Source of the DNA: an uncultured Ruminococcus sp.
Lineage (GTDB): Bacteria > Bacillota > Clostridia > Oscillospirales > CAG-272
Direction of reading: 5' to 3'
DNA length: 6,289 bases
Assembly: GCA_902783755.1 (NCBI GenBank)
Contig: CACZSC010000231.1
Span: forward strand, 1 to 6,289
Positions 1-5,415 of this stretch are shown here, in pieces; position 1 is the first letter of the stretch, and the number at the start of each line of letters is the position of its first letter. The notes beneath the pieces are model-generated. The model ran no database searches and was not told the origin of the DNA. It worked only from the letters and a program-made list of their open reading frames with translations. A program made the translations under genes and the position numbers.

Positions 1-357
1 CTTCCTGTCGGAAAGATCCGTCCCGTAGAACCTCTTCATCATGGCGAAGGCCTTTTCGGAAGCTGCTATCTTAGCTTCGGGATAGGTCTCGGCGAATCTC
101 AGGATGTTTGACGAATGGTCCGGCTCCATGTGGTGGACGACTAGGAAGTCGACGGGCCTGCCGCCTGTCTCACGGCTGATGTTTGCGAGCCATTCCTCAC
201 CGAAGCCCTCCCCCACGGTATCCGTGACGGCGACCTTGTCACCGAGGATGAGATAGGAATTGTACGCCATGCCGTTCGGCACGATGTAGTGGCCCTCGAA
301 CAGATCCAGTTTCCGGTCGTTCACTCCCACGTATCTGACGGTGTCTGTGATTCTCAT
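1..357 (-). CDS. Flavodiiron protein (A-type flavoprotein, FprA family), N-terminal part
   Basis: This reading frame runs off the left edge; 119 N-terminal residues are visible. It matches the metallo-beta-lactamase-like domain of flavodiiron proteins, which reduce O2 to water (some reduce NO) at a di-iron site, with electrons passing through FMN, usually from rubredoxin. The start (MRITDTVRYVGVND, then DLFEG and VPNGMAYNSY) is typical of clostridial FprA. The iron-binding signature H-x-E-x-D-H is present as H76, E78, D80 and H81 within HHMEPDHS. The remaining ligands, the flavodoxin domain and any fused rubredoxin domain would lie outside the window. The ATG at 357-355 is preceded by AGGGGAG (367-373) at a normal distance. 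It has its own promoter and is separated from the upstream lipoprotein gene by a terminator, so it is probably an independent oxygen-protection gene. The family call is secure; the choice between O2 and NO as substrate is not visible. Confidence 0.93.
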   Translation of the reverse strand, partial: MRITDTVRYVGVNDRKLDLFEGHYIVPNGMAYNSYLILGDKVAVTDTVGEGFGEEWLANISRETGGRPVDFLVVHHMEPDHSSNILRFAETYPEAKIAASEKAFAMMKRFYGTDLSDRK

Positions 358-391
358 AGCAATGTTCTCCCCTGTTTTTCTTTCACCCAGG

Positions 392-420
392 ATTATACCA
401 CATCCTATCCGATTTGGGAA
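392..420 (-). promoter_or_regulatory. Promoter of the flavodiiron gene (extended -10)
   Basis: On the minus strand there is a perfect TATAAT (392-397) preceded by TGG, giving an extended -10. A TTCCCA box (415-420, 4 of 6 matches to TTGACA) lies 17 bases upstream. Transcription would begin near 385, leaving a short leader before the AGGGGAG ribosome binding site. The 12 bases at 390-401 are identical to those of the lipoprotein promoter at 1084-1095. Confidence 0.75.
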
Positions 421-432
421 CATATATAAGGG

Positions 433-470
433 AAAGAAAAAGACCGGCCGGTCAATAAGCCCGGTCAGTC
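433..470 (-). terminator. Rho-independent terminator after the lipoprotein gene
   Basis: The minus-strand transcript forms a GACCGG/CCGGTC stem (461-466 with 442-447). An alternative is the perfect self-complementary GACCGGCCGGTC (442-453). Both are followed at once by TTTTTCTTT (433-441). It lies about 30 bases after the lipoprotein stop and upstream of the flavodiiron promoter, so it separates the two units. Three GACCGG/CCGG elements in close order allow competing pairings. Confidence 0.75.
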
Positions 471-497
471 TCTGTTCATGTGATTCTTAAATTGCCC

Positions 498-1052
498 TTA
501 TTCGCCGGGAGTATAATGCACGGAGTCCAGGACCACCTTCGCGATCTCGCTGTCGTATCTGAAACCGACAGACGCCACGCGGATCAGCTGGCCGCCGATG
601 GTGGCATAGGCCTCGAAACCGTATCCGCCCCAGCCGTCGCTGTACTGGAATCCCGTCCACTCGTTGTCACCGTAGGTCTCCTTGAAGTCCACCTGCTCGT
701 TGGTGTAGGTGTTCTTGTTGTATTCGTAGTTCCTCATGATGGACTCTTCGCCGTCTGCACTGAAGTCGAAGGTGGAGAAGCTGGATTTCTTCACGGAGAA
801 GTATCTCGTGTCATTCTCGTCGAAGAAGTCGCCGATTTGTACTTCGAATCCCTCGGGTACCGCGACGGTCCAGTCGCCTGCAGGCGTTATCGTGAGGGAG
901 AGGGCCTGTTCCTCTGTGTCGGTGCCGGCGGGCTCGGTGTCCTGCGTGTCGGCGGTGTCAACGGGATCCGCGGGTTTGGGATCGCCGCCGCAGGCCGTGA
1001 GGCATGCCGAGATCATGAGAGCGATCAGAGCGAAAATCAAGAGTTTTTTCAT
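498..1052 (-). CDS. Small lipoprotein of unknown function
   Basis: The protein has 184 residues. Its N-terminus is a type II signal peptide: MKK, a hydrophobic stretch, then the lipobox L18-T19-A20-C21, so C21 would be lipidated and the protein held on the outer face of the membrane. Residues 22-48 form a flexible acidic linker rich in Asp, Thr and Pro. Residues from about 50 to 184 form one compact domain rich in aromatic and acidic residues, ending in a helix-like KVVLDSVHY segment. That ending loosely recalls PsbP/Mog1-like lipoproteins, but I could not assign a family. An in-frame ATG at 1139 would add 29 residues ahead of the signal peptide and would overlap the promoter. The ATG at 1052 is chosen because it directly precedes the signal peptide and has a good ribosome binding site. 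It has its own promoter and terminator, so it is probably monocistronic. Confidence 0.85.
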   Translation of the reverse strand: MKKLLIFALIALMISACLTACGGDPKPADPVDTADTQDTEPAGTDTEEQALSLTITPAGDWTVAVPEGFEVQIGDFFDENDTRYFSVKKSSFSTFDFSADGEESIMRNYEYNKNTYTNEQVDFKETYGDNEWTGFQYSDGWGGYGFEAYATIGGQLIRVASVGFRYDSEIAKVVLDSVHYTPGE

Positions 1053-1061
1053 CGATATAAA

Positions 1062-1070
1062 CTTCCTTTC
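1062..1070 (-). promoter_or_regulatory. Ribosome binding site fixing the lipoprotein start
   Basis: GAAAGGAAG on the minus strand ends 9 bases before the ATG at 1052. Together with the lipobox position, this supports residue 30 of the longer open frame as the true start. Confidence 0.75.
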
Positions 1071-1085
1071 TTTGGGTATACGGGG

Positions 1086-1114
1086 ATTATACCACTTTCC
1101 CGTTTGTTTTGAAA
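1086..1114 (-). promoter_or_regulatory. Promoter of the lipoprotein gene (extended -10)
   Basis: A perfect TATAAT (1086-1091) is preceded by TGG, giving an extended -10. The -35 is weak: TTCAAA (1108-1113, spacing 16) or TTTCAA (1109-1114, spacing 17). The extended -10 probably compensates. The core at 1084-1095 is identical to that of the flavodiiron promoter. Confidence 0.7.
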
Positions 1115-1143
1115 CAGAAAAGCGCAAATTTCCGTTCACGGAA
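1113..1143 (-). terminator. Weak hairpin after the GH3 gene, possible terminator
   Basis: Just after the GH3 stop codon the minus-strand transcript can form TTCCG-TGAA-CGGAA (1130-1143), a 5-bp stem with a four-base loop. A T-rich but interrupted stretch (1113-1129) follows. The stem is short and the T run broken, so some read-through into the lipoprotein gene is likely. Confidence 0.3.
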
Positions 1144-1145
1144 GC

Positions 1146-3581
1146 TCATTCTTCCCCCTGTTTTCCCTTTCCGGAAGCGCCGGCCAGCATCCTGGCCATC
1201 CTGATCACCCTTGAAGCGTTTATGACCAGCTGGCGGCGGGTGACGGTGCCCTTCTTCAGGCCCTTCATCATCCTCCTGAAGTCGCCCTTCCCTCCGGGCA
1301 TCACGAGATCCCCGCCTGCCGCGGCTATCCTTGCAGCGTCCGGCGCGGGATATTTCTTTTTGCCGAAATTCAGGGCCCCGATTATCCAGTCGGTCATGAC
1401 GATGCCGTCAAAGCCGAACTCGCAGCGGAGGATGTCCTCCGTGAGGTCCCGCCTTTCCGAGGTATGGACACCGTTCAGCAGGTTGTAGGAGGTCATGACG
1501 GCGCGGGGCCCGCTTTCCCTGACGGCGGTCTCGAACCCCTTGAGATATATCTCCCGCATGGCCCTCTCGCTTACTATGCTGTTGCTGCCGTATCTGTTGG
1601 TCTCCTGGTTGTTCGCGGCGTAGTGCTTCAGGGTGACGCCCCGTCCCGGATGCTTCTGCACGCCCCGCGTGACTGCGGCGGCCATGCGCCCGGAGATCAG
1701 GGGATCCTCCGAATAGTACTCGTAGTTCCTTCCGCAGCGGATGTCCCGGTGTATGTTGAGGGCCGGAGCCAGCCACAGGTTCACCCCGAAGCGCTCCATC
1801 TCGTCCCCCACCAGGTCCCCACACATCTCGGCAAAGTCAGGGTCCCAGCTCTGGGCCAGGGCCGTGCCCACGGGGATGGCGGTGCAGTACTGCTCGAATA
1901 TCTCGCCCTCCGGCTTTCTGCCGCTCATGAACTTCTTCATGAACCAGGCGGAGACCGCCGGCATCAGCTCCGTGACGCTCTCCGGCATGCCGGCGTCCAC
2001 GGCGTGAACACCTTTTTCGTCTTTCGTATACTGCCGGCTCAGGCGCAGGCCCGCGGGCCCGTCTGCCATGACCAGGGCCGGCACTCCATTTGCGGCAGTC
2101 GCGGTCTCACCGGCGGCTCCCGCCACCGTATTCGCCGCGTTTCCTATGACGCTTGCGGATCCGCCGTCGCTGAAGGCGCCGATGTTCATGAGGCAGAGCT
2201 CCCCGTCACTCAGGCTCTCAGCCACGGGGTCAGTTTCATGTGAATGGATATACGCTGCCGTTTCGGTCAGAAGATCTTCGGCATCAGCCTCTATGACCGT
2301 TATGCCGGAAGATGCCGCGTGATCGGATCTTTCGGGCTTCCAGTCGGCTTTCTCCGGCTTTCCGAGGCAGTTCTTCACCTGCCTCACCACGGCTTCCCCG
2401 TCCAGTCTTATGACGGCGGTCTCCTCCGTGTCCCGGCTCGAGGTGCCGGTCCTCAGTATATAGTCCCCGGGCTCAAGGATCCAGGCAGCCCGCTCTTCGT
2501 CATAGGACGCCATATCTCTCATGTCGAAGTCCAGACTGAGAGTCTGCTCTTCTCCGGGCAGAAGCTCTCCTGTCTTTCCGAAGGCGGCCAGAACCTGGTA
2601 GGGCTGGTCCAGCTTTACCCCGGGTTTTGTGACGTAGAGCTGCAGGACTTGTTTTCCGGGACGGTGTCCCGTGTTCTTCACGGAGGATGTTACCGTGACC
2701 TTTCCGTCCTCATATGACGCTGCCACACCGGATACACTGAAGTCCGTATATCCGAGGCCGTATCCGAAGGGGAACAGGGGCGTCTTTCCCGCGGTATCGA
2801 AATACCTGTATCCCACGTATATGCCTTCTCTATATTCCGTGTCGAAACGGTCCCCGAAGTTCCCGATGGCCGGATGATCGGCCCAGGCAAACCAGGTGGT
2901 GGTAAGTCTTCCCGAGGGGGCGCTCTTCCCGAGGACCATGTCGGCAAGTATGTTGCCGGTCTCGCAGCCCAGCTGGCTCAGTAAAAGTATGTTCCTGACC
3001 TCCATGACCGGGGACAGGTCCACCGGGCCTCCCGTGTTCAGGACCAGAAGGAACCGGTCAAATGCCCTGTCAAGGGCCATGATGTCCCTTTTTTCGGTCT
3101 CCGTAAGGAGTATGTCACCGGGGACGGGCTGACGGTCCGAGCCCTCGCCGGATATCCTCGAAAGGACATATACGGCCGCCTCGCCCTTTCCGTCCAGGGA
3201 AAGCCCGTATTCGGGCTCGGGCATGACGGCTCCCATGTTGTCGAGGACCGCCAGGGTCCCTCTCTTCAGGGCCGCCCGCTTCAGTTCCTTTATGAATCTC
3301 TTCTTTTCCTGTGCGTTTATCTCATCGTACCGGTCCATCCAGGACTTCGTGGTGACTGTGAATCCCGCGTTTTCCAGACCTTCCTCTATGGTGGCGTGGT
3401 AACGGGAATTGACCTCCCCGGACCCCGTTCCGCCCTTCACGGTGCGGCGGGCGCCGCTGCCGTACAGGGCCAGCTCACAGGGTGCTTCCAGCGGGAAGGA
3501 TCCGTCGGACTTCAGAAGTACCGCGCATTCAGCGCCGCGGCGGCGCAGGAGCCCGCTGTGTTCTTTCTCAAAATCTTTCAC
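1146..3581 (-). CDS. Domain-permuted glycoside hydrolase family 3 (beta-glucosidase type)
   Basis: This 811-residue enzyme should hydrolyse a terminal beta-linked sugar (glucose or xylose type) with retention. Its domains are in reversed order compared with most GH3 enzymes. The alpha/beta sandwich comes first (about 37-230) and holds the likely acid/base E146 in SGEGSDR, followed by GNILADMVLG and PSGRL. A fibronectin-III-like domain spans about 285-395. After a charged linker comes the TIM barrel (about 455-797), with MADGPAGLR (506-514), GRNYEYYSEDP (617-627), KHY (652-654) and the nucleophile D731 in GIVMTDW. This order is known in a GH3 branch including rumen Butyrivibrio and Ruminococcus beta-glucosidases. 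All catalytic motifs are intact. No signal peptide is present, so it acts in the cytoplasm on what the symporter 12 nt upstream imports. The start is GTG. The exact substrate cannot be read from the sequence. Confidence 0.94.
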   Translation of the reverse strand: MKDFEKEHSGLLRRRGAECAVLLKSDGSFPLEAPCELALYGSGARRTVKGGTGSGEVNSRYHATIEEGLENAGFTVTTKSWMDRYDEINAQEKKRFIKELKRAALKRGTLAVLDNMGAVMPEPEYGLSLDGKGEAAVYVLSRISGEGSDRQPVPGDILLTETEKRDIMALDRAFDRFLLVLNTGGPVDLSPVMEVRNILLLSQLGCETGNILADMVLGKSAPSGRLTTTWFAWADHPAIGNFGDRFDTEYREGIYVGYRYFDTAGKTPLFPFGYGLGYTDFSVSGVAASYEDGKVTVTSSVKNTGHRPGKQVLQLYVTKPGVKLDQPYQVLAAFGKTGELLPGEEQTLSLDFDMRDMASYDEERAAWILEPGDYILRTGTSSRDTEETAVIRLDGEAVVRQVKNCLGKPEKADWKPERSDHAASSGITVIEADAEDLLTETAAYIHSHETDPVAESLSDGELCLMNIGAFSDGGSASVIGNAANTVAGAAGETATAANGVPALVMADGPAGLRLSRQYTKDEKGVHAVDAGMPESVTELMPAVSAWFMKKFMSGRKPEGEIFEQYCTAIPVGTALAQSWDPDFAEMCGDLVGDEMERFGVNLWLAPALNIHRDIRCGRNYEYYSEDPLISGRMAAAVTRGVQKHPGRGVTLKHYAANNQETNRYGSNSIVSERAMREIYLKGFETAVRESGPRAVMTSYNLLNGVHTSERRDLTEDILRCEFGFDGIVMTDWIIGALNFGKKKYPAPDAARIAAAGGDLVMPGGKGDFRRMMKGLKKGTVTRRQLVINASRVIRMARMLAGASGKGKQGEE

Positions 3582-3589
3582 TGTATATA

Positions 3590-3595
3590 CCCCTC
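3590..3595 (-). promoter_or_regulatory. GH3 ribosome binding site overlapping the symporter stop codon
   Basis: GAGGGG on the minus strand lies 8 bases before the GTG start at 3581-3579. Its first two bases lie within the TGA stop codon of the symporter (3596-3594). Ribosomes finishing the symporter therefore end on the GH3 initiation site, which suggests translational coupling and supports the GTG start, since no ATG sits at this distance. Confidence 0.75.
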
Positions 3596-5234
3596 ACTCG
3601 GATCCCTTATCGTCCGTTCCGTCAGCTTCCGGGTCCGCCTCCCGTACCGCGTTCACCGCATCCGCAACAGCGTCGGAAGCGTTCACGGACTCCTCTGCGG
3701 TCTCTGCCGTCTCCCCGCCGGCTATGCCGTGGCGGGCCCTGATCTCGGCCTGGATCTTCGGGAGCTTCTTCTCCACGTTCAGGAAGAACAGGAGCACGAA
3801 GGCGATTATGCTCGTTATGACTTCAAGCCCCACGAAGGCAAAGGTTATCACCCAGTTTACTCCCGCGGGCTGCTGCAGCCCCACGGTGAGGACCCCGTCC
3901 GCCGCGGGCTTCAGGTTCTCGAGAGCCAGCTGGGCAGTCCATCCGTTGGCAGCCAGCTGGGACGCCGCGTCGGCGGTGCTGGTGGCGGTGATGGGAGCCA
4001 GATATCCGGCATTGGCAAGAAGCGCGTTGAACACGCCGGTCATGATGCCCACCATGGCCACCGCTATTATGCTGTAGATGGACATGGCCGTACCGTCTAT
4101 GCGTTCATCGGATTTCCACTCCACATGGTCCAGGCAGTCGGCGAACAGGGCCATGAACACGTATGATCCGGGCAGTCCGCCCATGTTCTTTATGAACTGG
4201 CCGATCAGGACCACCACCATGTTCGTCGGGAACATCCAGCAGATGAGGGATCCCGTGGCTATGAGGGCGCATCCCGCCATGGTCACGTTCCGCTTGCCGA
4301 ACTTCTTGGCCAGGGGCCAGCCGGCGAAGATCCCTATTCCCATGGGAAGGCCGCCGATGACGGACACCAGCATCTGCGTGATGCCGTCGTTGTAGGTGCC
4401 CAGCACGTAGTTGCAGTAGTACACCAGTCCCAGGTTCTTTATGGTGGCGCCTACCGTGGTCACGAAGAAATATCCGTAGATGAGGAGCATGTACTTGTCG
4501 GTGAACAGGGTCTTCATCTGCTCGCCGAAGGTCCTCTTCTTCTCCCCGCCGCTCTCCTGGATCTCCTCGGTGATGCGCTCCTTGGTGAAGAAATACTCAA
4601 GCAGCGTGAGAGGCAGGGCCACGATGGAGAGGATAGTCATGAGGAGGATCCACTTGGACTTGTCCGCGCCGATCATGGGCATGACCACCATGGGGAACAC
4701 CAGGGCCACAAGGATGCCGCTCATCATTATGGTGGTTATCTGGTTGAATACGGAGAGACCGCCTCTCGCCTTGCTGTCCCGGGTGGAGAGGGGCACCATG
4801 AGCCCGTGGCTCATGTTGAAGATAGTATATGCGAAGGAGTAGAACAGATTGTAGGATATCATCACCCAGATGGCCTTCACCCCGTCGCTTGCGTTGGGCA
4901 CGGTGAACAGCAGGACCGCCGTCACGGGGACCAGGAATGCGGAAAGGAACAGCCAGGGTCTCGCCTTGCCCTCCTTGTGCTTCGTCCTGTCGATGATCTG
5001 GCCCATCACTACGTTGGTGATGGCGTCGATGATCTTCGAAACGATCGGAAACACCGCCAGGAACACGCCGCCCCAGAGAGGCGTCAGGTTCAGCACGTCT
5101 GTGTAGTAGACGTTCAGGTATGTGGCGAGCACCGCGTTCAGCAGCAGCGCTCCGGCGGGGCCTATGAGATAGCCCAGCCACTTTTCCCTTTTGAGGACAG
5201 TCGGTGACTTTATGAGGCTTGCCGGGAGTTTCAT
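3594..5234 (-). CDS. GPH-family (MelB-like) sugar:cation symporter
   Basis: This 546-residue membrane protein has about 12 hydrophobic helices and belongs to the glycoside-pentoside-hexuronide:cation symporters, which import oligosaccharides or glycosides with H+ or Na+. Family marks are YYTDV (43-47), DAITNVVMGQIIDRTK followed by GKARPW (70-94), and DHVEWKSDERIDG (369-381). By motif alignment D70 corresponds to MelB D55. The positions of MelB D19, D59 and D124 appear as L30, N74 and N140, so sugar and cation use probably differ from MelB. Two additions lengthen it beyond the usual 450-480 residues: an outside loop of about 50 residues between the last two helices (409-459) and a Glu/Asp/Ala-rich cytoplasmic tail (about 505-546). 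AAGGAG (5245-5250) precedes the ATG. It is the first gene of an operon with the GH3 enzyme, so its substrate is probably a beta-glycoside. Confidence 0.92.
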   Translation of the reverse strand: MKLPASLIKSPTVLKREKWLGYLIGPAGALLLNAVLATYLNVYYTDVLNLTPLWGGVFLAVFPIVSKIIDAITNVVMGQIIDRTKHKEGKARPWLFLSAFLVPVTAVLLFTVPNASDGVKAIWVMISYNLFYSFAYTIFNMSHGLMVPLSTRDSKARGGLSVFNQITTIMMSGILVALVFPMVVMPMIGADKSKWILLMTILSIVALPLTLLEYFFTKERITEEIQESGGEKKRTFGEQMKTLFTDKYMLLIYGYFFVTTVGATIKNLGLVYYCNYVLGTYNDGITQMLVSVIGGLPMGIGIFAGWPLAKKFGKRNVTMAGCALIATGSLICWMFPTNMVVVLIGQFIKNMGGLPGSYVFMALFADCLDHVEWKSDERIDGTAMSIYSIIAVAMVGIMTGVFNALLANAGYLAPITATSTADAASQLAANGWTAQLALENLKPAADGVLTVGLQQPAGVNWVITFAFVGLEVITSIIAFVLLFFLNVEKKLPKIQAEIRARHGIAGGETAETAEESVNASDAVADAVNAVREADPEADGTDDKGSE

Positions 5235-5272
5235 GGGAACGGTTCTCCTTCGGTATATATTTTTACATTGCC

Positions 5273-5278
5273 ATTTTA
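5273..5278 (-). promoter_or_regulatory. Possible -10 of the symporter-GH3 operon
   Basis: TAAAAT on the minus strand matches TATAAT at 5 of 6 bases and would start transcription near 5266, leaving a leader of about 30 bases. No good -35 lies 16-18 bases upstream. That interval is filled by the palindrome at 5286-5307. The promoter is therefore either weak or dependent on an activator. The call rests on position and one hexamer only. Confidence 0.35.
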
Positions 5279-5285
5279 CGACGTT

Positions 5286-5307
5286 TCATGCAATAAGTAT
5301 TGCATGA
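5286..5307. promoter_or_regulatory. Perfect 10-2-10 palindrome, probable operator
   Basis: The arms TCATGCAATA (5286-5295) and TATTGCATGA (5298-5307) are exact reverse complements around a two-base centre (AG). The site lies about 50 bases upstream of the symporter start, next to the probable -10, where a dimeric helix-turn-helix regulator would bind. There is no T-run after it on the minus strand, and it does not follow a gene end closely, so it is not a terminator. The CG centre typical of LacI operators is absent. The regulator family is not known and no regulator gene is in the window. Confidence 0.65.
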
Positions 5308-5347
5308 TTGTAAGAAAATCGGTACGCTGGTAATTTTCTCAGGATAT

Positions 5348-5400
5348 GGAAAGGACTGCCCCGTCTGAAAATGAAAATCCAAGGGCAGTCCCTCCCAAAA
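5348..5400 (-). terminator. Long inverted repeat after the SLH gene, probable terminator
   Basis: GGACTGCCC and GGGCAGTCC (5383-5391 and 5353-5361 read on the minus strand) form a perfect 9-bp stem. It can extend to 14 bp through G-C, A-U and G-U pairs that use the TTTCC on the downstream side. The loop is 21 bases. It starts about 20 bases after the SLH stop codon, the usual place for a terminator, but it has no free run of U, so termination strength is uncertain. Confidence 0.6.
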
Positions 5401-5415
5401 GGAGAAAATGATAGA

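Noticed and set aside
1053..1139. Upstream ATG at 1139 as start of the lipoprotein
   Set aside because: It would place 29 residues before the signal peptide, and the coding start would overlap or precede the promoter.
480..1488. Plus-strand open frames opposite the lipoprotein and the end of GH3
   Set aside because: They mirror clear minus-strand genes in GC-rich DNA, show low-complexity Val/Gly/Arg-rich or Ser/Pro-rich translations without domains, and cross the minus-strand promoter and terminator regions.
1464..2243. A 259-codon plus-strand open frame inside GH3
   Set aside because: It is antisense to the conserved TIM barrel; its His/Gly/Arg-rich translation has no recognisable motif and is explained by codon bias of the real gene.
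3396..4166. A 256-codon plus-strand open frame across the GH3/symporter junction
   Set aside because: It runs antisense through the start of GH3 and the end of the symporter, has no recognisable domain, and is a composition effect.
5270..5292. Catabolite repression (cre) site near the sugar promoter
   Set aside because: ATGAAACG resembles half of a cre site, but the spacing before CG is one base short and the second half does not match.
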